DNA of 64,000 bases from Pseudoalteromonas rhizosphaerae. Its GTDB lineage: Bacteria > Pseudomonadota > Gammaproteobacteria > Enterobacterales > Alteromonadaceae. The stretch's first letter is position 1. Each line of letters starts with the position of its first letter. The notes beneath the pieces were generated by a model. That model had not been told where the DNA came from. It did not search any database and saw only the letters and a list, made by a program, of their open reading frames with translations. The DNA lies in contig NZ_CABVLM010000015.1 in NCBI RefSeq assembly GCF_902498845.1, forward strand, positions 1-64,000. Reading direction: 5' to 3'. The position numbers and the translations under genes are program-made. Shown piece by piece: positions 14,777-24,641 of the stretch.

Positions 14777-15838
14777 GTGCAGTATTGGATCCCAAAAGCG
14801 CTTGCTGTAAGCGTATTGGTTAGCTTGTCAGGATGTGGTGTGTTCACTGACGAAGCGCATCAAAAACGTAATTACCGTGCCAGTGAGCCGGTACAAGTGC
14901 CAGGACAATTGGCTCAGCCAGCTTTAGACCCCATTTATAAAATGGATGTGGCGGAATATGACAATAATCCGGATTCAACAAACTATCGTCCCCCAGCACA
15001 AGTATTAACTGTGGCAAAAGGCAGTTGGGTTGAAGAAGGTGATAAACAAGCACGCGTTTATTTTGATAAAAACGATGGTATTGCCGATTTAGATGAGTTT
15101 ATTTGGGATTCTGTGCACGCTGTGTTAGCGGAACACCAAACAAAGGCAATCAAACAAGATAAGTTATTAGGTTCAATAGAAACTGACTGGTATGCCATAA
15201 TTAAACCTGAAGAAGGTTGGTTATGGGATAGCGATACTGCGGTATCTGAGCAACGTTTTATTTTTACTATTGAAGAAAAGTCACATCAACGCACAGCTTC
15301 ATTAAGCGCTAAGTTAGCTGAGTATAAAAGTAAAGATGTGCCATTGACACCAGTTTTACAACAGCAGCTAGAAGTGCGTGCACTGAACCAAGTAGTGGCT
15401 GAGTTTGATTATCGCTATCGTCAACTTGAAGTTGAAATACGTAAACAACAAGGCATTATTTCGCTGGAAATGGGTTTTGATAATAAAGGCAATGCGGCAC
15501 TGGTAACTGAACAGGATTACTTTGTAATATTTGATCGTTTCTCAGGATTTCTTGAGCGCCTATCGTTTACGATAGTTGAAATTGATCAAGAACGTGGTTT
15601 GATCACGGCTGATTACAACAAACCTGAATCAAGTGTTTGGGATTCAATTTGGGGTGAAGAACTTGCTGAATTGCCGATTGAAAACGGCCAATATCAAATC
15701 TTAGTCAGTCGCACCAAAGAAGGTGGTACTAGCTTAACGTGGATGGACGATGAAGGCACAACGTTAGAGCCTGGTACGATGAATGACTTACAACAAGCGT
15801 TAGAAAGTGCTCTGCGCCAACGCGGTATTAAAATTTAA
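14777..15838 (+). CDS. bamC: Outer membrane assembly lipoprotein BamC (NlpB)
   Basis: The 353-residue lipoprotein of the BAM complex inserts outer membrane proteins together with BamA, B, D and E. The start is GTG with AAGGAG seven bases upstream. The signal ends in the lipobox VSLSGC. The unstructured N-terminal segment that lies along BamD (about residues 20-90, with PEPVQVPGQL-like text) is followed by two helix-grip domains (about 95-210 and 220-350). The usual upstream partner dapA is not here. Confidence 0.92.
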   Translation: MQYWIPKALAVSVLVSLSGCGVFTDEAHQKRNYRASEPVQVPGQLAQPALDPIYKMDVAEYDNNPDSTNYRPPAQVLTVAKGSWVEEGDKQARVYFDKNDGIADLDEFIWDSVHAVLAEHQTKAIKQDKLLGSIETDWYAIIKPEEGWLWDSDTAVSEQRFIFTIEEKSHQRTASLSAKLAEYKSKDVPLTPVLQQQLEVRALNQVVAEFDYRYRQLEVEIRKQQGIISLEMGFDNKGNAALVTEQDYFVIFDRFSGFLERLSFTIVEIDQERGLITADYNKPESSVWDSIWGEELAELPIENGQYQILVSRTKEGGTSLTWMDDEGTTLEPGTMNDLQQALESALRQRGIKI

Positions 15839-15855
15839 TAATAAATAATAATAAC

Positions 15856-15887
15856 ACCACAAAAAGAGCTTTTGCTCTTTTTGTGGT
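15856..15887 (+). terminator. Terminator of bamC
   Basis: A 14-bp perfect stem, ACCACAAAAAGAGC/GCTCTTTTTGTGGT, with loop TTTT. No long U tract follows, so it may terminate weakly or protect the mRNA 3' end. Confidence 0.6.
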
Positions 15888-15905
15888 TTCTACAGGTTGA
15901 AAATA

Positions 15906-17324
15906 ATGTCTAATCTAGCTTCCTCTCACCCGCAGTTTGACTTTAAGGTATGGTTTAATTTTTTAGTTCCTTCATTGATTGGCGTCCTCTTATTCATGAC
16001 TCCAGTGCCAATGGACGGGGCAATGACTATTCCTATCGCTGTTATGGCAAAAGCGGTGCAAGCACATATTACATCGTATGCCGATACGTTGATCACTCTA
16101 ATTATTTGTACTACAGGTGTTTTATCATTGATTTTCAAGGCTTTTAAGCCTGCGGTATTAATGAAATCTACTATTTTAAAGCATCTTTTTGATGTGCATT
16201 GGCTTTGGCTAGTGATCCGCTTATTTGGTATGGCGTTTATTATCTTAACGGTTTTAAGTATTAATAATCCGGATTTTAAATCGACGTTACCAGAGTTTTT
16301 AATTCCACTTTTCGATGGTATTACATCAGGAAATACCGGTGGCTTAGTGCTAAAAGATTTATTGCCGGTGTTATTTTCGGTATTTATTTTAGCGGGTTTA
16401 TTACTGCCTTTATTGTTGAATTTTGGCTTGCTTGAGTTAGTAGGCACGTTATTAACTAGAGTAATGCGCCCGTTATTTGGCGTTCCAGGGCGAAGTGCTG
16501 TTGATTGTGCAACCTCGTGGCTAGGTGATGGCAGTGTGGGTATTTTAATGACTGCGCGCCAATATGAAGAAAAGCATTATACTCAGCGTGAAGCGGCGAT
16601 TATCGGTACTACGTTCTCCGCGGTATCAATTACGTTTTGTTTGGTGGTATTAGGCCAAGTAGGGCTGGAAAAATTATTTGCCCCGTTTTATTTAACCGTT
16701 TGTTTAGCTGGGGTTGTTGCTGCGCTGATCGTGCCACGTATACCGCCATTGAGCTTTAAAAAAGATATATATATTGATGGAAGTCAGCCTGATAAGCATA
16801 AAGAACGCGTGCCACATGGCAAAAATGTGTTCAAACATGCGCTACATGTAGCGCTGCACAAAGCTAAAAACTCACCGGGCTTTGCTGGTACCATAAAAGA
16901 AGGTATTCACAACGCATTAGATATGGTGTTTGCAGTATTACCTGTGGTTATGGCTGTGGGCACGTTCGCATTAGTTATTGCTGAATATACGCCGATATTT
17001 GCTTATTTAGGCAAACCGTTCATCCCATTTTTAGAGTTATTACAAATCCCAGAAGCAGAAACTGCTGCGCAAACGATCATGGTTGGCTTTGCGGATATGT
17101 TTATTCCGTCAATATTAGCTGCTGGCACGATCGAAAGTGATGTTACTCGTTTTATTATTGCGGCAATGAGTGTAACCCAGTTGATTTACATGTCAGAAGT
17201 GGGCGCGCTTTTATTGGGTAGTAAAATCCCAGTCAATATATTTGAATTATTTGTAATATTTATTCTCAGAACCTTGATCACGTTACCCGTTATTGCCCTG
17301 ATGGCACATTGGTTGGTTGGCTGA
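15906..17324 (+). CDS. Nucleoside-recognition (Gate) domain membrane protein, YjiH-like
   Basis: The product of about 472 residues has many hydrophobic segments and two Gate (nucleoside-recognition) regions, about 160-260 and 340-470, as in the YjiH/SpmA-SpmB-like transport family. These are thought to be inner membrane transporters or their regulators; the substrate is not established. The ATG at 15906 is preferred to an in-frame TTG nine bases upstream. It is flanked by a terminator-like hairpin on each side, so it is probably monocistronic. Confidence 0.85.
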   Translation: MSNLASSHPQFDFKVWFNFLVPSLIGVLLFMTPVPMDGAMTIPIAVMAKAVQAHITSYADTLITLIICTTGVLSLIFKAFKPAVLMKSTILKHLFDVHWLWLVIRLFGMAFIILTVLSINNPDFKSTLPEFLIPLFDGITSGNTGGLVLKDLLPVLFSVFILAGLLLPLLLNFGLLELVGTLLTRVMRPLFGVPGRSAVDCATSWLGDGSVGILMTARQYEEKHYTQREAAIIGTTFSAVSITFCLVVLGQVGLEKLFAPFYLTVCLAGVVAALIVPRIPPLSFKKDIYIDGSQPDKHKERVPHGKNVFKHALHVALHKAKNSPGFAGTIKEGIHNALDMVFAVLPVVMAVGTFALVIAEYTPIFAYLGKPFIPFLELLQIPEAETAAQTIMVGFADMFIPSILAAGTIESDVTRFIIAAMSVTQLIYMSEVGALLLGSKIPVNIFELFVIFILRTLITLPVIALMAHWLVG

Positions 17325-17345
17325 TCCTGCCAGTTGTTAATTTAT

Positions 17346-17375
17346 AAAAAGCCTTGATTAATCAAGGCTTTTTTT
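17346..17375. terminator. Bidirectional terminator
   Basis: The perfect palindrome GCCTTGATTAATCAAGGC is flanked by AAAAA on the left and a run of T on the right. It serves the transporter gene on + and the GGDEF/EAL gene on -. Confidence 0.88.
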
Positions 17376-17383
17376 TATGGTTG

Positions 17384-19753
17384 TTAAAGTGGTTTATCAA
17401 TCAATAAAATTGCTTGATCGGCGGGCAGGGGTTTAGCTTTTAAGAAGCCTTGGCCAAAATCACATTGAGTTTTTTGTAATATGGCGAGTTGCTCTTGAGT
17501 TTCAATTCCTTCGGCTACAACATCTAACTTAAGTGATGATGCCAATGACAAAATGGCGTCAACCAATGGCGTGGCGGTGTCTTTAAGGCGGTCAATAAAG
17601 CTCTTATCAATTTTTAGCACATGAATTGGCAGTTGGTGTAAGTAACCCAAAGAAGAGTACCCCGTGCCAAAATCATCTAAACATAACTTTACTTTTAATG
17701 GCGCTAACCCTTCAATTATCTTAGTTGCTAATTCTAAGTTTTCGATCAAACCTGATTCGGTGATCTCTAAACATAAGGAGCCTAATGCTAGCTCATATTT
17801 ATTATAAATAGCATGAATTTGTGAGATAAAGTCTATGCTTGCAAAATGTCGTGAGGAAACATTCACTGTCACACGTAAGAAACGTTTACCTTGTTGTTGC
17901 CACGCAGCTATTTGTTTTCCTGCCAGATCTAATAAATGCAGGTCGAGATTAATTATTTGCCCAGTGTGTTCTGCTATTGAAATAAAATCATTAGGTGAGA
18001 CAAAGCCTTTGCGTGGGTGATGCCAACGCACGAGTGCTTCAAAACCGACCACGTTACATTGTTGTATAGCAAAGATCGGCTGATAATATAACTCAAACTC
18101 ATTATGCTCAATGCCATGCTGTAAATCATTTTCTATATCAGCGTGGCTTTTGAGCTTTTTACGCATGGTGTTATTAAAAAATCTTACTTGGCCACGGCCT
18201 GTTGATTTAGCTTCGTACATTGCAGCATCGGCATGCTGTAATAACTGATAGGCTTTGTCGTTTTCGTTTTCACAAAATGCAACGCCAATACTGGTCGAAG
18301 CTTGCAGTAAATGGCCATCAATATTAAGTGGCTCAGCGAGGACTTTTTTAATCCGTTTTAGTGCGTCGTTAACTTGGTTTTTGTGAGTGATATTTTCCAT
18401 AAAAATAGCAAACTCATCACCACCGAGTCGTGCGAATGTATCGGTATTTCGAATTGTGCCTTTAATTAACTTACAAATGGCGATTAAAAAGTGATCGCCC
18501 ACTTCATGTCCTAATGAATCATTGATGCTTTTGAAACGGTCGAAATCTAGATACAGCAACGCATGATATCGCCCTTTGGGTGTTCGAGTAAGCCGTAAAA
18601 TGCCGTGCTTAATGCGGTCAATTAGTAAAGAGCGATTAGCAAGCCCAGTTAATTCATCATGCAAAGCACGATGTTCCAGTGCTTGGCGAGATAGTTGTCT
18701 GTCGATGGCCATACTAATTTGGCGGCTGACATACGTCAGTAGGGTGCGGTCATGATCATTATAATGGTGAGTTTTATCGTAACTTTGTACCACGATCACA
18801 CCGCTTATATGATCGCTTACTTTAAATGGTACACCAAGCCAAGATTCTGACTGGCGACCCACCATTTTAAAGTGGCCATCATTTATATGTTGTTGATATT
18901 CTTTTTTATTTAATAGTAATGGCTGTTCGGAATTTAAAAGATAATAAGATGCAGTATGTTTTAGTTGCTCTTTTGATATCTTTTTATGGGCATTTGAACG
19001 TACTCCTTCCTCGACAATGTAAACAATATCGAGAATATCGATATTTTTGTTGTATAGCCCTACCAAAAAGTTATCAGCGCGCAGCAAGTTGGTCATAATG
19101 CCATGCAATGCTTCTAAAAAAGTATCCAAATCATTGGCTTGATAGGTTAAATTTGCTATTTGTAAAAGCGTTCCTTCTAGCTTTTGTGCTGCATTTAATT
19201 TGCTTACCGTTTGTTGCAAGTTTTCAACGGTGTTGACCTGATTTATTTTAGCACTGAGCAAATGCGCTACGGTGGTTAAAATTTCAAGATGGGCATCACT
19301 AAAATAGTTACGTACCGGATGCTCGCAGTCTATAACTCCTAAAACCTGCTGCTTATAAACTAATGGTACGCATAGTTCAGACATTGCAGGGCGTACATCT
19401 GCGATATAACGGCTATCAGTACTGACATCACCAATAATGACTGCACTGCCTGTTGAAGCAACATAACCAGTAATGCCTTGATTAAATGCGATGGTTTTTC
19501 GTTCTATGGCATAGTTACTATTAGCAGGAGACACTCCCATTGATGCGACTTCATGCAAGGTTGTAGCACTTTCATCGGCAATATAAATAACACAATCAAC
19601 AAAACCTAGCCGTTTAACTACTTCAGTGGTGACATAGTTGAATAGTTCATCGAGTTTATCTAACTGTAATAAGCTTGATGAAAACTGATTAATAATACTC
19701 AGTTGCTCGGTTTTAGCATCAAGCGCTGAAGATAAGTCTACTTTATTCTGCAT
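17384..19753 (-). CDS. GAF-GAF-GGDEF-EAL cyclic-di-GMP protein
   Basis: The product of about 789 residues has two GAF sensor domains (about residues 15-165 and 190-340), a GGDEF diguanylate cyclase domain (about 365-520, intact RLGGDEF near 442) and an EAL phosphodiesterase domain (about 535-785, EALVRW near 571, DDFGTGYSSL and KIDKSF). Both catalytic motifs are intact, so synthesis, breakdown or both are possible. The ATG is chosen here. A TTG at 19876 would add 41 residues with one membrane segment (ILLILFILCLNV), but has no ribosome-binding site. Not in an operon. Confidence 0.9.
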   Translation of the reverse strand: MQNKVDLSSALDAKTEQLSIINQFSSSLLQLDKLDELFNYVTTEVVKRLGFVDCVIYIADESATTLHEVASMGVSPANSNYAIERKTIAFNQGITGYVASTGSAVIIGDVSTDSRYIADVRPAMSELCVPLVYKQQVLGVIDCEHPVRNYFSDAHLEILTTVAHLLSAKINQVNTVENLQQTVSKLNAAQKLEGTLLQIANLTYQANDLDTFLEALHGIMTNLLRADNFLVGLYNKNIDILDIVYIVEEGVRSNAHKKISKEQLKHTASYYLLNSEQPLLLNKKEYQQHINDGHFKMVGRQSESWLGVPFKVSDHISGVIVVQSYDKTHHYNDHDRTLLTYVSRQISMAIDRQLSRQALEHRALHDELTGLANRSLLIDRIKHGILRLTRTPKGRYHALLYLDFDRFKSINDSLGHEVGDHFLIAICKLIKGTIRNTDTFARLGGDEFAIFMENITHKNQVNDALKRIKKVLAEPLNIDGHLLQASTSIGVAFCENENDKAYQLLQHADAAMYEAKSTGRGQVRFFNNTMRKKLKSHADIENDLQHGIEHNEFELYYQPIFAIQQCNVVGFEALVRWHHPRKGFVSPNDFISIAEHTGQIINLDLHLLDLAGKQIAAWQQQGKRFLRVTVNVSSRHFASIDFISQIHAIYNKYELALGSLCLEITESGLIENLELATKIIEGLAPLKVKLCLDDFGTGYSSLGYLHQLPIHVLKIDKSFIDRLKDTATPLVDAILSLASSLKLDVVAEGIETQEQLAILQKTQCDFGQGFLKAKPLPADQAILLIDKPL

Positions 19754-20002
19754 ATGCCACGCGTGAATATACCGTTTTGTGTCATTAATGAATCTATAGA
19801 TTAACGGAATGTTAACGTTTAGACAAAGAATAAATAAAATTAGCAAGATATGTACGTAAAGGAAAACGCACGCCAAACTATTGATGATTCAGTGCTTTCA
19901 TTCTATCCGTTGATAAAAAGCATCAGTAAAAACCGCAATAAAATCTTTACTCAGATAGGGCATATGCATATGATCAACTAAATTCAGCCGAGGAAACAAG
20001 TA

Positions 20003-21055
20003 ATGACAAAGCAAGCCTTCGACACTCAGTCAACGTTAACTATCACTCGCCCAGATGACTGGCATGTTCATTTACGTGATGGGGATCAATTAAAAGATAC
20101 AGTGCGTGATATTAGCCGTTATATGGGACGCGCTATTATTATGCCAAACTTAGTTCCTCCGGCAACCTGTACTGAAACGGCTTTAGCGTATCGCGACCGT
20201 ATTATGGCGGCTGGACCACAAGGAAATTTTGAGCCTCTGATGGTGCTTTATCTAACTGATAACACGAGCGCGGATGAAATCAAAAAAGCGCATGCCACTG
20301 GTAAAATCGTTGCCGGTAAAGTGTATCCAGCAGGTGCGACAACAAATTCTGATTCTGGTGTAACATCAATTAAAAAGATTTACCCAGCATTAAAAGCCAT
20401 GCAAGAAGTTGGTATGTTATTGCTGATCCATGGTGAAGTGACAGATTCATCGATTGATATATTCGATCGTGAAAAAGTATTTCTAGAGACAATTTTAATT
20501 GATGTGGTACAAGACTTCCCAGATTTAAAAATTGTGCTTGAACATATCACCACGAAAGATGCCGTTGATTTTGTAAATAATGCCTCTGATAATGTGGCTG
20601 CAACCATTACGGCACATCATTTATTGTATAACCGCAATCATATGCTAGCGGGGGGGATCCGCCCACATTATTACTGTTTACCAATATTAAAGCGTAATAC
20701 ACACCAACAAGCACTTATTAGTGCTGCGACCAGTGGCAGTGCTAAGTTCTTTTTAGGTACTGATTCCGCGCCGCATTATAAAGATAAAAAAGAAGCCGCA
20801 TGTGGGTGTGCCGGAGCATACACCGCTCATGCTGCACTTGAGTTATACGCGGAAGCATTTGAAGAAGCCGGTGCGCTTGATAAGCTAGAAGGCTTTGCAA
20901 GTCATTTTGGTCCAGACTTTTATGGTTTAGCACGTAATACAGATACAGTTACACTTCTAAAGCAACCATGGACAGTGCCAGCAAGTTACCCATTAGGAAA
21001 TGATCACGTAGTGCCAATTAAAGCCGAAAGCACAATTGATTGGCTGATTAAATAA
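20003..21055 (+). CDS. pyrC: Dihydroorotase, class II
   Basis: The 350-residue amidohydrolase closes carbamoyl aspartate to dihydroorotate, the third step of pyrimidine synthesis. The zinc motif HVHLRDG is at residues 20-26, the carbamylated Lys in [13 protein letters not shown] at about 100, HGE at about 139 and HHL and TDSAPH further on. Length and motifs match E. coli PyrC. It is monocistronic with its own terminator. Confidence 0.97.
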   Translation: MTKQAFDTQSTLTITRPDDWHVHLRDGDQLKDTVRDISRYMGRAIIMPNLVPPATCTETALAYRDRIMAAGPQGNFEPLMVLYLTDNTSADEIKKAHATGKIVAGKVYPAGATTNSDSGVTSIKKIYPALKAMQEVGMLLLIHGEVTDSSIDIFDREKVFLETILIDVVQDFPDLKIVLEHITTKDAVDFVNNASDNVAATITAHHLLYNRNHMLAGGIRPHYYCLPILKRNTHQQALISAATSGSAKFFLGTDSAPHYKDKKEAACGCAGAYTAHAALELYAEAFEEAGALDKLEGFASHFGPDFYGLARNTDTVTLLKQPWTVPASYPLGNDHVVPIKAESTIDWLIK

Positions 21056-21069
21056 CCATAAAGTCAGTA

Positions 21070-21097
21070 AAGCACAGCTAAGAAAGGTGTGCTTTTT
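21070..21097 (+). terminator. Terminator of pyrC
   Basis: Stem AAGCACA/TGTGCTT with an 11-nt loop, followed by TTT; 14 bp after the pyrC stop. Confidence 0.75.
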
Positions 21098-21377
21098 GTA
21101 TTAAAATTAATCACTTGAACGGTTTTATTGAGTTGATGTTAAAAGCATTAAAATAATTCTCAATTAATAGAGCTAAAACAATTATATTGTGTTAACCTTA
21201 ACTTGCTTTGAGTTTTTGCGTATTGAATTTTTTGGTTAATGTGCGGCGTGTAAGGTTTCCGGTTAATGGTTATTACTTCTTCCTGTACTTTATCCCAGCG
21301 ATTTATTGGGCATTCACTCAGGGAGGATATAGCCAATCTGGCTGAATTTTAATTATTGACTTACAGGAAAATTTGGT

Positions 21378-21587
21378 ATGTCAAACACGGTTACTGGTAA
21401 AGTTAAGTTCTTCAACGAAGCTAAAGGCTTCGGTTTTATTGAACAAGAAAATGGTCCTGACGTATTCGTACATTTCAGCGCTATTACAGGCTCAGGTTTT
21501 CGCACTCTAAGCGAAGGCCAACAAGTGTCTTTCGGCATCAAGCAAGGCCAAAAAGGCCCTGAAGCTGAGAACGTAGAACTAGCATAA
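21378..21587 (+). CDS. Cold-shock domain protein (CspA family)
   Basis: The 69-residue single cold-shock domain has RNP1 KGFGFIE and RNP2 VFVHF intact. It binds single-stranded RNA and DNA as an RNA chaperone. The leader between the pyrC terminator and the ATG is about 280 bp and AT-rich, which fits a long cold-shock-type 5' UTR, though no cold box is assigned. AGGAAA before the start is the ribosome-binding site. It is not possible to say from sequence whether it is cold-induced. Confidence 0.95.
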   Translation: MSNTVTGKVKFFNEAKGFGFIEQENGPDVFVHFSAITGSGFRTLSEGQQVSFGIKQGQKGPEAENVELA

Positions 21588-21615
21588 TTTTTATTATGTG
21601 AACCTAGGTTCAACT

Positions 21616-21641
21616 TGGTGAAACAGGACTCTGTTTCACCA
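21616..21641 (+). terminator. Hairpin after the cold-shock gene
   Basis: A perfect 11-bp stem, TGGTGAAACAG/CTGTTTCACCA, with loop GACT. It lacks a U tract, so it may be a weak terminator or an mRNA-stabilising end. Confidence 0.6.
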
Positions 21642-22377
21642 TAATTCCTCTCATCAAATTCTTTTTTAAAATAAATCTTCTACCGCTACTTTTTTAAATT
21701 CAATAAATATACACTAAATTCTGAATGCTATTTCACTAGACCAAATGCTGCTCAATACAAGCGGTGTACATCTTTGCGTCCCTCTATAAACTTTTTATAC
21801 CAACTGTATACAGTTAGTCAGCTACTCAACACCAATAACGATGATGTTTTTAATTAAATTAGTATTTAATTAGATAGTGTTATTTTGCCTCTGATTGCTC
21901 ATACATAAGTTTGGCACGTTAATAATCGGTATAAATAGGAACAGGGGATATCGCCTCAACATGTTTAATGTGATTATTTCTAATATCTTGATAACACTGG
22001 CAGTGACTCTTTGAGTCTTACAGAGAAAACAGGTATTACTTTAGGGCTTAATCATGCGCCACGCTTTCCTTTAAAAGGTCCAGTTGCTAATTTTTATATG
22101 CGATATATCCTAGGTTTGGCTGCATAAAAAGGCTTTTTTACTGAATGATTACGCTTATTCGAAATAATTATGAACTTTTTTTAACCCTCTTAGATTACAC
22201 ATAAAATGTTACATTTATGTTTTGTATTTCATGGCTGACGGTAGAACTGTTGTTAGGTAGCGGCTTTCATCCCAGCTGAAAACTCAATGGTGTTGCATTT
22301 ATGTTAATCCTTTGTTTTTTGTGTTTTAGTTTGCAATGATTGAATTAATTTATTTCGATCTAATTCCAAACATCAAG
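21642..22377. other. Long intergenic region before the TonB operon
   Basis: About 735 bp, AT-rich and mostly featureless. The one coding-like stretch is a 47-codon C-terminal remnant at 21984-22127. No RNA gene or insertion sequence end was recognised. Confidence 0.5.
21984..22127 (+). pseudogene. Possible C-terminal gene remnant
   Basis: A stop-free stretch of 47 codons without a start reads like real protein: DNTGSDSLSLTEKTGITLG, then NHAPRFPLKGPVANFY and MRYILGLAA before TAA. Upstream in frame there is a stop immediately before it. The composition is protein-like, but I cannot name a family, so this could be chance. Confidence 0.3.
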
Positions 22378-22406
22378 TTGACAGCATGCATTGCATTTAG
22401 CATTAT
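22378..22406 (+). promoter_or_regulatory. Sigma-70 promoter of the TonB operon
   Basis: A perfect TTGACA at 22378-22383, a 17-bp spacer and CATTAT at 22401-22406 (four of six). This predicts a 5' UTR of about 85-90 nt. No Fur box was recognised over it. Confidence 0.55.
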
Positions 22407-22443
22407 TGGAGGGTTGATATCTATTAAAAGATATCAGGGTTGT

Positions 22444-22455
22444 CTCCTTCGGGAG
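22444..22455 (+). promoter_or_regulatory. UUCG tetraloop hairpin in the TonB operon leader
   Basis: CTCC-TTCG-GGAG forms a compact hairpin with an extra-stable UUCG loop, 44 bp before the first start codon. It may protect the 5' end or affect leader folding. Confidence 0.5.
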
Positions 22456-22499
22456 GTAATTAAATTATAAAAGTAACATTACTTAATTGGTTGGGAACT

Positions 22500-23270
22500 A
22501 TGTCTGTTAAAATCAGAAAGAGTCTTGTAGCAACTGCGTTGGTTGGCGCTTTTGCATTCGCAAGCAGCAATGTGATTGCAGATCCTTTGAATGACGTGCA
22601 AAAAGCAGGTCTACAAATTCAAACGGCTGCGGTTAAGTCTCAAACTAAAATTGACAATGTATATGGTCAAACTCAAGAGCTATTAGCTGAGTACCGTAGC
22701 GTTGTTGATGAATCTGAGCTATTGAAAGTATACAACGATCACGTTGCACGTTTGGTCGCTGACCAAAATGCACAAATTGAATCGTTTGACCGTCAAATTG
22801 CTACGATCGACAACACAAAACAAAACGTTGTGCCTTTGATGTATCGCATGATCGATACGCTCGAGCAATTCATCAAAGCGGACGTTCCGTTTAACAGTGA
22901 CAATCGTTTGGCGCGTGTTGAAAGATTACGTGAAACAATGGTTTCTTCTTCTGTAACGACTTCAGAGAAGTTCCGTCAAGTATTAGAAGCATACACAATT
23001 GAAGCTGCATACAGCTCTTTAGTTGCTGCTTCACAAGGTACTTTAGAAGTTGATGGCAAGAGCATTAACGTTGATTTCGGCCAACTTGGTCGTATCACAT
23101 ACGTTGCTCAATCGTTTGACTTAAAACACGCATGGGTATGGGATAACAACACTAAACAGTGGAAAGAATTAGGTGATGAATACCTAAAACCTGTTAAAGA
23201 AGTTATTCGTATGGCGCGTAAGCAAGCGACATTAGAACTTGTTAAACTACCAATCTTTGGCGCGGAGTAA
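22500..23270 (+). CDS. DUF3450 periplasmic protein, first gene of the TonB2-type operon
   Basis: The product of about 256 residues has a signal peptide (LVATALVGAFAFASSNVIA) and a long coiled-coil-like middle (about residues 35-170), typical of DUF3450. These genes almost always precede ttpC-exbB-exbD-tonB in Vibrio, Shewanella and Pseudoalteromonas, so it is presumed a periplasmic accessory of that energy-transducing complex. The exact function is not known to me. The ATG at 22500 is preferred to an in-frame TTG three codons before. ttpC starts 6 bp after the stop. Confidence 0.9.
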   Translation: MSVKIRKSLVATALVGAFAFASSNVIADPLNDVQKAGLQIQTAAVKSQTKIDNVYGQTQELLAEYRSVVDESELLKVYNDHVARLVADQNAQIESFDRQIATIDNTKQNVVPLMYRMIDTLEQFIKADVPFNSDNRLARVERLRETMVSSSVTTSEKFRQVLEAYTIEAAYSSLVAASQGTLEVDGKSINVDFGQLGRITYVAQSFDLKHAWVWDNNTKQWKELGDEYLKPVKEVIRMARKQATLELVKLPIFGAE

Positions 23271-23276
23271 TCAATA

Positions 23277-24641
23277 ATGAAGAAACTATTTAAAGGTTTT
23301 GCTGTTGCAGCAGTACTATCTGTTTCTGCAGGTACCGCGCTTAATGCACATGCAAATACTTCTGCTTTAGATAAAATTCTTGAGCAAGTAAAGCAAGAGC
23401 GTATCTCTGAAGGCAAAATCAATAAGCAACGTGAACAAGAGTTCTTATCAGATCGTGCTGATAAGCAAGCGTTACTTAATAAAGCAAAAAGCCAATTAGC
23501 GGCTGAAAAGTCACGTGGTGATAGCTTAACAAAGCAATATGCGCAAAACGAAACTACCTTAGCTGAGAAAGAGGCTGCTCTTCAAAGTGCACAAGGTACG
23601 TTAGGTGAAATGTTTGGTGTTGTACGTCGTGCTGCGCAAGATGCAATCGGTTCAATCGAAGCATCTCTTGTTTCTGCTGAAAAGCCAGGCCGTGCTGAAA
23701 TCTTACGTTCATTAGCTGCTGCTAAAGAGTTACCAACAGTTCGTGAACTTGAAGAGCTTTGGATAGCGCTACAAACTGAAATGACTGAGTCAGCTAAAGT
23801 TTCTACTTTTGAAACTGAAGTTGCAGGTCTTGACGGTAACGCAACAGTTAAGAAAGTAACCCGTATCGGTAACTTCAACTTAGTAACAGACGATGGCTAC
23901 TTAATCTATTCGCCTGAAACTAAATCGATTCAGCCTTTAGGTAAACAACCTGATGGTTATATCCTTGCTGGTATTAAAGACTTAGAAAATACGTCTTCTG
24001 ATAACTATGCTGGTGTATATGTGGATCCGACTCGTGGTGCTATCTTACGTATCAATACACAAAAAGCGACACTTGATGAATACTTCCACCAAGGTGGCGT
24101 AGTTGGTTACATCATCACTGCGTTATTAGGTTTAGGTATCTTAATCACACTAGTACGCTTTATTGACCTTACTCTTACTCGTAGTAAGATTAATAGTCAG
24201 CTTAAAAACGTGTCTACACCGAATACAAATAACCCATTGGGTCGTATTCTTAAAGTGTACCATGACAATAAAACACAAGATGTTGAAAACCTTGAGCTTA
24301 AACTTGATGAAGCGATTCTCCGTGAAACGCCACGCATTGAAGCTGGTATCAATATCATTAAAATCCTTGCTGCAATCGCGCCGTTACTTGGTCTACTAGG
24401 TACGGTAATCGGTATGATCTTAACGTTCCAAACAATCACATTGTTCGGTACAGGTGATCCGAAGATCATGGCAGGTAACATCTCTCTAGCACTTGTAACT
24501 ACTGCGCTAGGTCTAATAGCTGCATTACCACTTATTCTTCTTCACGCTGTTGTTGCGGGTCGTAGTAAGTCGGTATTACACATCCTCGATGAGCAAAGCG
24601 CAGGTATTATTGCTACTCACGCGGAGAAGGAGAAAGCCTAA
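23277..24641 (+). CDS. ttpC: TtpC-type MotA/TolQ/ExbB proton channel protein
   Basis: The 454-residue protein combines a signal peptide (residues 1-26), a periplasmic coiled-coil region (about 30-115), a small beta region and a C-terminal MotA/TolQ/ExbB channel domain (about 275-450). That domain carries the family text IAPLLGLLGTVIGM. In Vibrio TonB2 systems TtpC is needed together with ExbB2, ExbD2 and TonB2 for iron-siderophore uptake. Its stop overlaps the next start as TAATG, implying translational coupling. Confidence 0.92.
   Translation: MKKLFKGFAVAAVLSVSAGTALNAHANTSALDKILEQVKQERISEGKINKQREQEFLSDRADKQALLNKAKSQLAAEKSRGDSLTKQYAQNETTLAEKEAALQSAQGTLGEMFGVVRRAAQDAIGSIEASLVSAEKPGRAEILRSLAAAKELPTVRELEELWIALQTEMTESAKVSTFETEVAGLDGNATVKKVTRIGNFNLVTDDGYLIYSPETKSIQPLGKQPDGYILAGIKDLENTSSDNYAGVYVDPTRGAILRINTQKATLDEYFHQGGVVGYIITALLGLGILITLVRFIDLTLTRSKINSQLKNVSTPNTNNPLGRILKVYHDNKTQDVENLELKLDEAILRETPRIEAGINIIKILAAIAPLLGLLGTVIGMILTFQTITLFGTGDPKIMAGNISLALVTTALGLIAALPLILLHAVVAGRSKSVLHILDEQSAGIIATHAEKEKA

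Noticed and set aside
22300-22500. Fur box over the TonB operon promoter
   Set aside because: AT-rich palindromic bits such as GATATC pairs occur, but nothing close to the 19-bp Fur consensus.
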